Assembly: GCA_937776645.1 (NCBI GenBank)
Contig: CALMRI010000007.1
Span: 118,878-182,877 of the forward strand
Length of the DNA stretch: 64,000 nucleotides
Source: an uncultured Alphaproteobacteria bacterium
GTDB taxonomy: Bacteria; Pseudomonadota; Alphaproteobacteria; Thalassobaculales; Thalassobaculaceae
Direction of reading: 5' to 3'
The first letter of the stretch is position 1. Every line of letters begins with the position of its first letter. The translations under genes were made by a program, and so were the position numbers. This document shows, piece by piece, positions 54,009 to 62,872 of this stretch. The notes below the pieces were generated by a model. That model was not told the origin of the DNA and did not search any database. It saw nothing but the letters and a program-made list of their open reading frames with translations.

Positions 54009-54203
54009 CTATTTAGGCAGCGGGGTGGCCTCGATGCCCAAGAGGGCCCTGGCCTTGAACTCAAGCACGCACCAGACCGAACATTCTGGCCCGGCCCGGG
54101 TATAGGGCGCTGACATCTGCAGTCCGAGGAACAGGAAAACCACAGTGAGGAAGATGAACAGTTTGAGGATCGGCCCCAGCAACGCTCGTTTGGTGGGCGG
54201 CAT
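54009..54203 (-). CDS. Small single-helix membrane protein, unknown
   Basis: 64 residues from ATG 54203, which has GAGGAG 9 bases upstream. One helix (ILKLFIFLTVVFLFLGLQM, about 10-28) and a short outer part with two cysteines (GPECSVWCVLEFKARALLGI). The strong ribosome site supports a real gene. Function unknown. Confidence 0.65.
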   Translation of the reverse strand: MPPTKRALLGPILKLFIFLTVVFLFLGLQMSAPYTRAGPECSVWCVLEFKARALLGIEATPLPK

Positions 54204-54325
54204 ATTAAAGTCTCCTCGCCTGTCCATCCGTGGTCGGCAAATCAACCAGCATTAAATCACTATAGATCGCGCCACGGCGTCGCTCAATCGGGCAAAGCTA
54301 TCGCTCTATCGACCAAGGGTGTCGC

Positions 54326-55345
54326 TCAATCAACCAAACCGTGGGGTCGATCGGCCAAGGCCGGCATGATTTTTTCGGCGAAGACCCGCATCGCGCCCTC
54401 GGTCTGCGGCGACAGCAGGACATAGCCGACCCCGGCGTCGCCGAGTCGGTGCAATCGCTCGATGATTTCAACCGGCGTTCCAATCAACACCCCCTGCTCG
54501 GTGGCTTTCAGCAGATCATCGTCGGAGACCATGCTGGAGCGCTGTTTGCCGTCGGCCGAGCGGCCATGGGCGTTCATGAAATTGAGCTGGCGGATCCGCG
54601 CCGCCACCGCCGCATCGCGCTCGGCTGGAGTGTTGGTGATATAGAGCGCCCGGGCGACGGCAGCCCCCATCGGGTCCCAGACCCGGCCGACCTCGGCCAG
54701 CGACTGGCGGTAGAGGGCGAGCCGTTCCAGCGCGACCTCCAGGGTTTGAAACTGGTCGAGCAGCAGGTTATAGCCGCCCCACGCCGCCGCCTGCAGCGAT
54801 TCCGGTCGTCCTGCCGCCATCCAAAACGGCGGATGCGGCTTCTGGGTGGTCGCCGGTTCGACAACGATATCCTTGAACGTCCAGCGCTTGCCTTGATGCG
54901 AGAAGCGGCCCTCGGTGGTCCAGGCGGCGCGGATCACCGTCATCACCTCCTCGAAGCGTTCGGCGGCCTCCTCGATCGGAATTTGAAACCCTTCGAACTC
55001 GGAAAACCGATAGCCCTTTCCGACGCCGAAATCAAAGCGGCCATGCGACAAAAGATCCAGAGTCGCGGCCTGCTCGGCGATCAATACCGGGTTGTGCCAG
55101 GGTAGGACCACCACGGCGGTGCCGAGCCGGATCCGGCTGGTTCGGGCGGCAAGATAGGTCAACAGGCTCAGCGAGGCCGAGACCTGGCCCATGCCGGTGA
55201 AGTGATGCTCGACCAAGAAGTTACTGTGAAAGCCTAGCGCCTCGGCATCGACCACCGCTTGGATATAACCCTCATAATTGGCGAGATATCCCGACACTTC
55301 GGTGCCGCCGGAGGAGCTGATGCCGCCAAAAAGTCCGAATTTCAT
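54326..55345 (-). CDS. Luciferase-like monooxygenase (flavin-dependent, LLM class)
   Basis: 339 residues. FGLFGGISSSGGTEVSGYLA is the start, HSNFLVEHHFTGMGQVSASL, RIRLGTAVVVLPWHNPVLIA, HGRFDFGVGKGYRFSEFEGF, and a C-terminal IIERLHRLGDAGVGYVLLSP. The group oxidises small aldehydes, sulfonates or nitriles with reduced flavin from a separate reductase, which is not in this window. Paired with the FAH-family gene 49 bases upstream on the same strand. Confidence 0.9.
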   Translation of the reverse strand: MKFGLFGGISSSGGTEVSGYLANYEGYIQAVVDAEALGFHSNFLVEHHFTGMGQVSASLSLLTYLAARTSRIRLGTAVVVLPWHNPVLIAEQAATLDLLSHGRFDFGVGKGYRFSEFEGFQIPIEEAAERFEEVMTVIRAAWTTEGRFSHQGKRWTFKDIVVEPATTQKPHPPFWMAAGRPESLQAAAWGGYNLLLDQFQTLEVALERLALYRQSLAEVGRVWDPMGAAVARALYITNTPAERDAAVAARIRQLNFMNAHGRSADGKQRSSMVSDDDLLKATEQGVLIGTPVEIIERLHRLGDAGVGYVLLSPQTEGAMRVFAEKIMPALADRPHGLVD

Positions 55346-55394
55346 CGCCTGATCCCAATACGCCCGGTTATCTCACTGAAGTCGCTTCGGCCGA

Positions 55395-56192
55395 TCAAGC
55401 CTCGGCGACGATCGGGTTGCTCAGGGTGCCAATTCCGGTGATCTCGATCTCGCAGATGTCGCCGAGTTTCATGTTCTCGGCATGCCCCTCGGTTCCCATC
55501 CAAACCATATCGCCGGGATACAGCGTGAAATACCGCGACATGGCGCTGATATAGCGGGCGACGCCGAAAATCATGTTGTTGGTTGCGAATGAGATCACCT
55601 CGCGGCCATTCAGGCGCACGATGGTGGTCAGGCTGTCCAGGTCCACGTCGGTCTCGATCCACGGGCCCATCGGCGCGAAGGTATCAGTATTCTTGGCCCG
55701 CCAAAGCGTCCGATCGGCGCGCTGCCAGGCCCGTTCGCTGACATCATTGCCGATGGTGTAGCCGAACACGCAATTTAGCGCATCGGCCTCGGATAGGTTT
55801 TTCGCCTGCTTGCCGATGATCGCCACCAGTTCGGCTTCGTATTGAAATTCCTCCGAGGCGTCGCTCGGCTTGATGATCGATTGGTTGTGGGCGATCAGCG
55901 CGTTATTAGCGCGGTAACCGATATGGGCATCGGTGGGGATATTCGGCTCCTTGTTGTTCGCCTTTGCCACCGCGATCACATGCTCGGCATAGTTAAGCCC
56001 GGCGGCATAAAAGGTTTTTGGCTCCAGCGGGATCAGGAATTTGGCATCGGCCAGCGCCACGGTCTGGCCGGTGCGTGCACCGCCGCCGTCCAAACCACCA
56101 TCGAAAAGACCGCCCTCGACCAGGGCTATCCGGTCAGCCTCGACGATGCCATGCACGGCCTCACCATTCACCTCAACTCGTGCCCAGCGCAT
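55395..56192 (-). CDS. Fumarylacetoacetate hydrolase-family protein
   Basis: 265 residues. The metal-binding and catalytic region is LNYAEHVIAVAKANNKEP (His), then SIIKPSDASEEFQYEAELVA with the E-x-E metal ligands, FGYTIGNDVSERAWQRA with the Asp, and KNTDTFAPMGPW with the Lys/Asp region, all as in FAH/HpcE hydrolases. PGDMVWMGTEGHAENMKLGD is at the C-terminus. Cleaves a C-C bond of a beta-diketo acid or decarboxylates. Probably in an operon with the luciferase-like gene downstream. Confidence 0.9.
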   Translation of the reverse strand: MRWARVEVNGEAVHGIVEADRIALVEGGLFDGGLDGGGARTGQTVALADAKFLIPLEPKTFYAAGLNYAEHVIAVAKANNKEPNIPTDAHIGYRANNALIAHNQSIIKPSDASEEFQYEAELVAIIGKQAKNLSEADALNCVFGYTIGNDVSERAWQRADRTLWRAKNTDTFAPMGPWIETDVDLDSLTTIVRLNGREVISFATNNMIFGVARYISAMSRYFTLYPGDMVWMGTEGHAENMKLGDICEIEITGIGTLSNPIVAEA

Positions 56193-56354
56193 GATGTTTC
56201 CGTTCCTCGGGGTTGATCGATAGAGGGGCGAGTGTGTTGGGACGATGGCCTGGGGTCAAGATTTCCAACGTTCGGACGCTCTACCCCTTGAAACCGCAGC
56301 GTGTTGCTTTGATCATGGCGTGGGAATTTGCGGGGAAATTGGAATGGAAGACGC

Positions 56355-57296
56355 ATGTACGCACTCAAGGATTTCGGCAGTTTTCATGTCGGCGGGCGGA
56401 TGGTCGAGGTTTCCGGACAGTCAACCGAGACCCTGCGGTTCAGCGCTAATATGGCCTACGAGCATGATCCGAACGGCGCGTTCTTGATCGAGCAGGTCTA
56501 TGTCCAATACTTCATTCCGGTCGAGCAACGTCACAAGACGCCCCTGGTTCTGCTGCATGGCGGTGGGTTGACGGGGGCCTGCTGGGAGACCACGCCGGAT
56601 GGCCGGCCCGGGTGGCTGCATGCGTTCCTGCGGCAAGGCTTTGCGGTTTATGTGATCGACAATGTTGAGCGGGGGCGCTCCGGCTTCTGTGCCGTCGAGG
56701 GGATTTGGCAGGGCAAGCCGGTCGGCCGAACCCAGGCCGAGGCTTGGGACCTGTTCCGGTTTGGTCGCCAAGCGGATTTTACCGCTAACAAGCCGTATCC
56801 TGGCCAACGCTTCCCGCTGCACGCGCTGGAGGCCTTCCAACGTCAGTTCGTGCCGCGCTGGACATCGACCTCGCCAGCGCAGATCCGCGGCGTCGGCGCG
56901 GCGCTTCGCAAGATCGGCCCGTCGGTCCTTATCTGCCACAGCCAGGGCGGCTATCTCGGCAGTTGCGCAGCGGTCGAAAACCCCGACATGATCCGTGGCG
57001 TGATCTGCTGCGAGGCCTCGGGTTGGCCGGCGTCGGAAGCGATCACGGCGGAAACCGTTGGTGGCTGGCCTTGGTTGCTGCTGCTTGGTGACTTCATCAC
57101 CGAGTCCGAGCGCTGGAGCCAAGCCAAGACGGATACCGCGGCATTTGGCGAAAGGGTGAACGCCGCCGGCGGCAAGGCCGAGCTGGTCGAGCTTCCCGAT
57201 GTCGGTTTCGCCGGGGCCACCCATATGTTCATGATGGACACCCACTCCACCGAGATCGCCGGCTGGGTCGGAGATTGGGTGCGAGGAAATTGCTGA
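56355..57296 (+). CDS. Alpha/beta hydrolase (esterase-like)
   Basis: 313 residues from ATG 56355, with GGAAG upstream. LVLLHGGGLTGACWETTPDG for the oxyanion loop, CHSQGGYLGSCAA for the nucleophile elbow with Ser, and the histidine in FAGATHMFMMDTH. The cap region has an aromatic PYPGQRFPLHALEAFQRQF segment. The substrate is not known. It diverges from the FAH gene; the 162 bases between hold both promoters. Confidence 0.85.
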   Translation: MYALKDFGSFHVGGRMVEVSGQSTETLRFSANMAYEHDPNGAFLIEQVYVQYFIPVEQRHKTPLVLLHGGGLTGACWETTPDGRPGWLHAFLRQGFAVYVIDNVERGRSGFCAVEGIWQGKPVGRTQAEAWDLFRFGRQADFTANKPYPGQRFPLHALEAFQRQFVPRWTSTSPAQIRGVGAALRKIGPSVLICHSQGGYLGSCAAVENPDMIRGVICCEASGWPASEAITAETVGGWPWLLLLGDFITESERWSQAKTDTAAFGERVNAAGGKAELVELPDVGFAGATHMFMMDTHSTEIAGWVGDWVRGNC

Positions 57297-57379
57297 GGAT
57301 CGTCAGCGGCGCGATGACGGGGGAAACGTATCGGCGATGCCGGTGGTCACCCCGACGCAGTACTCGAGCCGTTGATTAT

Positions 57380-58783
57380 TCAGACATTGACGATCTTGCC
57401 GGGGTTCATGATGTTGTCTGGATCGAACGCAATTTTCAGCGATCGCATCAGTGCCAGCGCCTCGCCATGTTCGGCCTGCAGGAACCGCATCTTGCCATAG
57501 CCGACACCGTGTTCGCCGGTGCAGGTGCCGCCCATCGCTAGGGCGCGCATCACCATGCGGTCGGAATGCGCCTGGGCCTGATCCAATTCGGGTTGGTTTT
57601 CCGGATCAATGACATAGACCAGATGAAAATTACCGTCGCCGGCATGGCTGACTAGCGGGGCCAGCAACCCGGTGCCTTCGAGGTCGGTCTTGGTTTCGTT
57701 GATGCATTCGGCGAGCCGCGACACCGGCACGCAAACGTCGGTGGCCCAGCCCTGGCTGCCGGGTTTCAGCGCGAGCGCCGCATAATAGGCGTCGTGGCGG
57801 GCCTGCCAAAGTTTGTTGCGATCTTCCATTCGCGCCGTCCATTGGAAGGTCGAGCCGCCAAGATCTTCGGCGATCGCCTGCACGGATTTAGCTTGCTCGG
57901 TGGCGCTGGCCTTGGTGCCGTGGAACTCGAAGAATAGGGTGGGTTTGGCTTGATAGCCCTCGAGTTTGGAATAGGCGATGCAGGCGCCCATTTGGGTGTC
58001 GTCAAGCAACTCCATCCGGGCCACTGGAATGCCCGACTGAATGGTCAGGATGGTGGTGTTGACCGCGCTCTCCAGATCCTCGAACTGGCACACCGCCGAG
58101 GTGATCGATTCGGGAATACCATAGACCTTGAGCGTAACCTCGGTGATCACCCCGAGGGTGCCTTCCGAGCCGACGAACAGGCGGGTCAGGTCATAGCCGG
58201 CGGAGGATTTGCGGGACCGCCGGGCCGTCTTCACCACCCGTCCGTCCGCCGTCACCACGGTCAGGGACAAAACGTTCTCGCGCATCGTGCCATAGCGCAC
58301 CGCGTTGGTGCCGGAGGCCCGGGTCGCGGCCATGCCGCCGATCGAGGCGTCGGCGCCCGGGTCGATCGGGAAAAACAGGCCGGTATCGCGCAGGTATTCG
58401 TTGAGTCGCTTGCGGGTGACCCCGGCCTGCACCGTGACGTCCAGATCCTCGGCATTGACCTCAAGCACCTGGTTCATGGCCGAGACATCAATGCAAAGCC
58501 CGCCGCGCAATGCCGCGACATGTCCTTCCAGGGACGTGCCGACGCCGAACGGGATCACCGGGAACTTGTAGTTGGCGCAGGTCTTCACTGCGTCGGCGAT
58601 CTGCTCGGTGGTTTCGGCGAAGAACACCGCATCCGGGGCGACCGAGGCGTGATAGCTCTCATCCTTGCCGTGACGTTCGCGGATCGCCTCGGCAGTGCTG
58701 ATCTGATCGCCAAAGCGCTGCTTTAAAATACCAAGCACCGTCTGGCGCGTCGTCGGATCTGAGGGAACCGCATCAATCTGCAT
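57380..58783 (-). CDS. FAD-linked oxidase (glycolate oxidase GlcD/D-lactate dehydrogenase type)
   Basis: 467 residues from ATG 58783; this start is preceded by GGAGACGG and gives the normal length. FAD-binding PCMH domain: VIPFGVGTSLEGHVAALRGG, VTVQAGVTRKRLNEYLRDTG, PGADASIGGMAATRASG and VGSEGTLGVITEVTLK. C-terminal cap has VCVPVSRLAECI, LLAPLVSHAGDGNFHLVYVI with the metal-binding His, and GGTCTGEHGVGYGKM. It oxidises a D-2-hydroxy acid and passes electrons on, usually to a quinone or cytochrome. Confidence 0.93.
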   Translation of the reverse strand: MQIDAVPSDPTTRQTVLGILKQRFGDQISTAEAIRERHGKDESYHASVAPDAVFFAETTEQIADAVKTCANYKFPVIPFGVGTSLEGHVAALRGGLCIDVSAMNQVLEVNAEDLDVTVQAGVTRKRLNEYLRDTGLFFPIDPGADASIGGMAATRASGTNAVRYGTMRENVLSLTVVTADGRVVKTARRSRKSSAGYDLTRLFVGSEGTLGVITEVTLKVYGIPESITSAVCQFEDLESAVNTTILTIQSGIPVARMELLDDTQMGACIAYSKLEGYQAKPTLFFEFHGTKASATEQAKSVQAIAEDLGGSTFQWTARMEDRNKLWQARHDAYYAALALKPGSQGWATDVCVPVSRLAECINETKTDLEGTGLLAPLVSHAGDGNFHLVYVIDPENQPELDQAQAHSDRMVMRALAMGGTCTGEHGVGYGKMRFLQAEHGEALALMRSLKIAFDPDNIMNPGKIVNV

Positions 58784-58859
58784 TTCACCGTCTCCATGGC
58801 CAACGAATTGGGCAGGATTGCACCCTAATGGAGATCGGGTCCGAGAGGAAGGAGCCAAT

Positions 58860-58950
58860 TGCCTTTGGACCGGGAGGTTTTTTACAATATAGAGATCGTT
58901 ATTTATTATATTTAAATGAATAATTTTAGAAAATATATGTGAATCGCTAT
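58860..58950. other. AT-rich island before the PilZ remnant
   Basis: A run of about 80 bases (58868-58945) that is mostly A and T, with stretches such as TTATTTATTATATTTAAATG, in an otherwise GC-rich sequence. It may be a promoter/UP-element region, a scar of horizontal insertion, or both. No gene is visible in it. Confidence 0.6.
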
Positions 58951-58954
58951 TAAA

Positions 58955-59279
58955 TTGACCTTGGATGCAGTTGAGAAACGCAGCACGGAGCGCTGGGTAC
59001 CCTCGGTGGGATCGGTGCGGATCGACAGCCGCTACTATCCATTGGTAAATTGGGGCGCAATCAGCGGTCTGATCAGTGGGCATAGTGATCATCTTGCCAA
59101 GGTCGGAGGTTTCGCATGCAGGTCGAGGTCACCGACGAGACCGAAATGTTTGCGTTTTCTTGCGAGGGCATCGTCCTGCGCACCCAAGGGGGAGGCTGGC
59201 GGCGCAATTTCTCTCGATCGACAAAAACGTAAAGGCCTGGATTCACGAATTTTTCGACCGCAAAGACAGTGGGCTGTAG
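58955..59279 (+). pseudogene. PilZ-domain protein remnant, two frameshifts
   Basis: Three consecutive frames together spell a PilZ domain: frame one has VEKRSTERWVPSVGSVRID then YYPLVNWGAISGLISGHSDH; the next frame, from about 59101, has GRRFRMQVEVTDETEMFAFS and CEGIVLRTQGGG; the third frame, from about 59195, has LAAQFLSIDKNVKAWIHEFF and stops at 59279. The order and spacing match PilZ (R…R, then VxIDxxxYPLxNWS, then ExTDxxxMFAF, then AAQFxxL). The cyclic-di-GMP RxxxR motif is only partly visible (KRSTERW). No continuous frame exists. Confidence 0.65.
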
Positions 59280-59461
59280 AGGCGAACTCTCTGTATGGGG
59301 TTCATTCCTATTGACCCGACATGATGGGTCAATAGGTTCTTTTTACAACGATTTAGAGCGCGATAGGTCCGGGGTCTTACTAACCGATCAGGCGGTTGAC
59401 GGGGACGCCAGCGCAGGCCAGACTCTGGCGCTGGTCCGAACAGTATCTTAGGCTAGAAATC

Positions 59462-60202
59462 GTGAGCATCTGGGGCAAGATTATTGGAGGCGCCGCCGGG
59501 CTTGCGCTGGGCGGGCCGTTGGGTGCCTTGATCGGCGCGGCGGCGGGACATGCCGTCGACAAGATGACCACCGTCCCCTCCGAAATACCAATCGACGAGG
59601 AAACGGCTACCCGAAAGGTTGCATTCACCATCGGTGTGATTGTGCTCTCGGCTAAGATGGCTAAGGCCGATGGGGTGGTGACTCGCGACGAGATAGCGGC
59701 GTTTCGCGAGGTCTTTCGAGTGCCGCCGGACGAGACCCGCAATGTCGGGCGGGTCTGGGACCTGGCCCGCAAGGATGTGGCTGGCTTTGAGGTTTATGCC
59801 CAACAAATCGCTAAATTATTTAATCCGGGCTCGCCGGTGCTGGAAGAGTTGCTCGGCAGCCTGCTGCACATCGCCAAGGCCGATGGCGTGGTGCATGCCA
59901 ATGAGGTCGCCTATCTTGAGAGGATTGCTGAGATCTTCGGTTTCGATCACCCGGCCTTTCAACGGCTATTGTCGGTCTATGGCGCCGGACCGGGCGATGA
60001 TCCCTATGGGACGCTTGGTGTCGAGCCTGGCGCCAGCAATGATCAGGTCAAGGCTACCTACCGCAAGCTGATCCGCGAGAACCATCCGGACCGGTTGATC
60101 GCGGAGGGCATGCCAGAGGAATTCGTGCGTCAGGCGAACGACAAGATGGCCGCTATCAACGGGGCCTATGACGTGGTGGCCAAAGCCCGGGGGATGAATT
60201 AA
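59462..60202 (+). CDS. DjlA-like co-chaperone (TerB domain plus J domain)
   Basis: 246 residues from GTG 59462. A glycine-rich membrane-like segment (GKIIGGAAGLALGGPLGALI, about 5-24), then a TerB-type helical domain with two repeats (VIVLSAKMAKADGVVTRDEI and LLHIAKADGVVHANEVAYLE), then a C-terminal J domain with DPYGTLGVEPGASNDQVKAT, YRKLIRENHPDRL (HPD) and ANDKMAAINGAYDVV. Such proteins stimulate DnaK at the inner membrane. No strong ribosome site is visible. Confidence 0.85.
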   Translation: MSIWGKIIGGAAGLALGGPLGALIGAAAGHAVDKMTTVPSEIPIDEETATRKVAFTIGVIVLSAKMAKADGVVTRDEIAAFREVFRVPPDETRNVGRVWDLARKDVAGFEVYAQQIAKLFNPGSPVLEELLGSLLHIAKADGVVHANEVAYLERIAEIFGFDHPAFQRLLSVYGAGPGDDPYGTLGVEPGASNDQVKATYRKLIRENHPDRLIAEGMPEEFVRQANDKMAAINGAYDVVAKARGMN

Positions 60203-61854
60203 GGCGTTTTCGGAGCGTTGAGAGCAGCGGCGACGGCTGTGTTTTCGCCGGCTTGCCAGCACAGTCGGTTAAACGCCTCGATTGTCGCCTCGGCATCGCC
60301 GGGCCAGAACGCCGCCGCGACATAGCGATCGGGGCGAACCAGGATGATCTGATCGCGATGCGCCCTCAGCGCTGCCAGGGCCGGGCCGGGCTCCGGCACC
60401 AGGGTGGTGATTCCCGGCAAAATGGGCGGCAGATTATTGGTCGGTGGATCGGCGTAGATCGCCACCAGGGCCGGCTGCAACGCCGGCCATAACCGGTCTC
60501 GAAGCGCTGCCATCGCGGCGGCGGGTTCCTCTTGTTGGGCGATCAGCGCGAAACCCGGCCCAATCACGTCATCCAGCCTTGCCGCGCCGCCATCGCCTGT
60601 ATGCACCAGCGGCTGCGGCATCATCTGACCGACCAGCGAGCCGGCGAAGGGTTGGCTGTCGAGATCGACGAAGGCGCCGGTGTCATAGCGCGGCGGCGGT
60701 TTGAACTTCATGGTGACGATGAAATCGCGGGCGGCGGGGAACCGGTCCATCCAGGCCACCAGGCTGGTTCGGAACGCGATATCGCGCTCGCCCTGGGGCA
60801 TGACGATGTCGCCCATCGCCACCGCCAGTTGCACCATCGCCCAGGCCGGGCCGCGCCGTTCCGCCTCATAGGTCGTCAGCAATCCCTGCCCCGCCTTGCC
60901 GCTGGTGACCGCCCAGATCTTCCAGGTCAGATTGTGGGCGTCCCGCAGGCCGGCGTTCATCCCCTGTCCGGCAAACGGCGGGGTTAGATGCGCCGCGTCG
61001 CCGAGCAGGAACACCCGTTCCTGGGCCCAGCGTTCGGCGATCCGAGCCTCGAAGGTATAAACCACGGCGCGCAGGATATCGCCGTCGGCAACGGTGCGTA
61101 TTGGCTTTAATAGGGCGCGGATAGTCGCCGGATCAAGCAGGGCGTCGGTGGTCTCGCCCGGCGCGGCGCGGAACTCGTAGCGCCTGCCGCCGCGCGGCGC
61201 TGGGATGCTGACATAGGGCCGGTCGGAGCGGCAGAAGAATTTCGAAACCGGTTCTTGGTCCGGATCGTTGACCATGTCGAGGATCAGCCAATCCTCGGGA
61301 TAGGTATCGCCCAGCATCTCGATCCCCAGGCGCTGGCGCGTCGGGCTGCGGGCCCCATCGCAGGCCAGCAGATAGTGGGCACTTAGAGTGACGGTCGAAC
61401 CATCCGGCTTGGAGACGGTCAAGGTGACGCCGTTCGCATCCTGCTCGACGCTTAACAATTCATGGCAATAGGCGGCTTGGAGATGGCTGAAACGGTCGAG
61501 GCCGGCGAGCAGCACCTGCTCGAATTCCGGTTGAAAGATCTGGGTGCGGCGTGGAAACCCGTACTCGACCGGTCCGGGGCCAACCTCGGCGAAGGCTTGC
61601 CCGTCATCGTCGTAATAGCGTGAGCCCCGGCCGCGTCGGGCGTTCGGCAGGTAGACCTGATCAAGTCCGGCGGCCTGCAGGGTGCGGGCGCCCTCGTCAT
61701 CCAGGGTGATCGCCCGAGGTACGTCATAGGGGGCGGCATTGCGCTCGATCAGCAGCGTGTCGACACCCAGCCGGCCTAGCAAGTTGGCGCTCATCAATCC
61801 AACCGGCCCAGCGCCGACAATGGCCACGGTCACGCTCGCGGGAAGGTCGCTCAT
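60199..61854 (-). CDS. FAD-dependent aromatic hydroxylase (MhpA-like)
   Basis: 551 residues. FAD-binding VAIVGAGPVGLMSANLLGRL at the start, then LLACDGARSPTRQRLGI and the later RVFLLGDAAHLTPPFAGQGM, which place it in the PF01494 class A hydroxylases; long form like 3-(3-hydroxyphenyl)propionate hydroxylase MhpA, with a thioredoxin-like tail. GPVEYGFPRRTQIFQPEFEQ lies in the substrate domain. Adds an OH ortho to a phenolic OH with NAD(P)H and O2. The convergent DjlA-like gene ends 4 bases inside it. The HCCA-isomerase-like gene lies 18 bases upstream on the same strand, consistent with one aromatic-acid pathway. Confidence 0.9.
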   Translation of the reverse strand: MSDLPASVTVAIVGAGPVGLMSANLLGRLGVDTLLIERNAAPYDVPRAITLDDEGARTLQAAGLDQVYLPNARRGRGSRYYDDDGQAFAEVGPGPVEYGFPRRTQIFQPEFEQVLLAGLDRFSHLQAAYCHELLSVEQDANGVTLTVSKPDGSTVTLSAHYLLACDGARSPTRQRLGIEMLGDTYPEDWLILDMVNDPDQEPVSKFFCRSDRPYVSIPAPRGGRRYEFRAAPGETTDALLDPATIRALLKPIRTVADGDILRAVVYTFEARIAERWAQERVFLLGDAAHLTPPFAGQGMNAGLRDAHNLTWKIWAVTSGKAGQGLLTTYEAERRGPAWAMVQLAVAMGDIVMPQGERDIAFRTSLVAWMDRFPAARDFIVTMKFKPPPRYDTGAFVDLDSQPFAGSLVGQMMPQPLVHTGDGGAARLDDVIGPGFALIAQQEEPAAAMAALRDRLWPALQPALVAIYADPPTNNLPPILPGITTLVPEPGPALAALRAHRDQIILVRPDRYVAAAFWPGDAEATIEAFNRLCWQAGENTAVAAALNAPKTP

Positions 61855-61872
61855 ACCCAGGAAGCCCTCGGT

Positions 61873-62496
61873 TTAAGACGGTAATTTGAGGGTGAAGGGC
61901 GTGCGCAACGCCTGTTCGATCAGTTCCAGGCGGTCCTGGCCGTAGAACATATCACCATCGATAAAAAAGGTCGGTGAGCCGAACACTGAACGGACGATCG
62001 CCTCGGCGGTATTGGCATTGTAAATGTCGAGCACCTCCGACGATCCACTGGCGGCCAGAAGCGGCTCAGGGTCGATGTCGAGCGACCGGGCGATCGCCCT
62101 TAGGGTATCCAAATCCGCCAGATCGACATCATAGCGCCAATGCTGCTCCAGCATTGCGTGGGCTAGCTGATCGATGTTCAGACCCTGCACGATGCCGGCG
62201 ATCAGCATGGTGTTTGAAGGGGTGGTGGATTTGTGGTGATGGGTGGGTAATCGCTTCATCACCGGGGCGTTGCGAAATTGTGACCAGCGTTCGACCTCGC
62301 GGCCAAAGTAATATTCCAGATGCCCGGCGGTGCGCTCACCGATGACACTGGAGCCGACGCCGATGATCCCGGCGCGGAGATCATAGGGCTTATGGACAAT
62401 CTGCCGTCCGGCCGCTGCCGCGATCTCCATGAAACGCGCCGACCCCAGATAGGCATAGGCGGAATGGGCAGCGTAGAAATATTCGATCTCGGCCAT
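61873..62496 (-). CDS. DsbA-fold isomerase (2-hydroxychromene-2-carboxylate isomerase family)
   Basis: 207 residues. IEYFYAAHSAYAYLGSARFM start, where a Ser replaces the DsbA cysteine; YDLRAGIIGVGSSVIGER, a LPTHHHKSTTPSNTMLIAGI segment and the C-terminal VRSVFGSPTFFIDGDMFYGQ with the cis-proline loop, then DRLELIEQALRTPF. The family uses glutathione to isomerise hydroxychromene carboxylate in naphthalene breakdown; the same fold also serves other aromatic routes. Likely co-transcribed with the MhpA-like gene. Confidence 0.9.
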   Translation of the reverse strand: MAEIEYFYAAHSAYAYLGSARFMEIAAAAGRQIVHKPYDLRAGIIGVGSSVIGERTAGHLEYYFGREVERWSQFRNAPVMKRLPTHHHKSTTPSNTMLIAGIVQGLNIDQLAHAMLEQHWRYDVDLADLDTLRAIARSLDIDPEPLLAASGSSEVLDIYNANTAEAIVRSVFGSPTFFIDGDMFYGQDRLELIEQALRTPFTLKLPS

Positions 62497-62499
62497 GTC

Positions 62500-62860
62500 A
62501 AAAGCTTTCCAGAAAAGTGTCTAGTCGGTCGAACGCACCAGCCAAGCCGCGCTGCCCGAGGCCGAGCTGGAAATGCTTGTCGCCGGCATCGAAACACAGG
62601 CTGGGCGCGCAGACCAGCTTGGTTACTGCCACCCCGTCAGTTGGTCGCCAGATCGGCGACCGCCGGCGCCACGCCGCCCTTGCCGTGCGGCCCGCTCCGG
62701 ATCGATCCCGGCATTCCACTCCGACGGGACGCTCTGGATGCGGAGGCCGGTATCCTCGATCATCCGGCGCCAGAATGTCCATCGTCGGGCGATGCATGGC
62801 GCCAAGTACGCGGTCGAGGATATTGGTCGGGCCAGGGATATTGAGTAATTCGCGCCTCGG
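62500..62860 (-). pseudogene. Class V aminotransferase remnant
   Basis: Read on the minus strand from about 62845, one frame gives LNIPGPTNILDRVLGAMHRP then TMDILAPD, the N-terminal signature of alanine/serine-glyoxylate aminotransferases (xPGPTNxxxRVLxAMxxxx). A second frame gives MIEDTGLRIQSVPSEWNAG, like the middle of the same family, and a third ends VAVTKLVCAPSLCFDAG and LGLGQRGLAGAFDRLD up to about 62500. No continuous frame and far too short (about 120 codons of 380), so large deletions are needed. The assignment of the last segment is uncertain. Confidence 0.5.
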
Positions 62861-62872
62861 GGCGATAGGTCA

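Noticed and set aside
58784..59092. N-terminal extension of the FAD-linked oxidase
   Set aside because: Runs through the AT-rich island and the PilZ remnant; the family start and ribosome site are at 58783.
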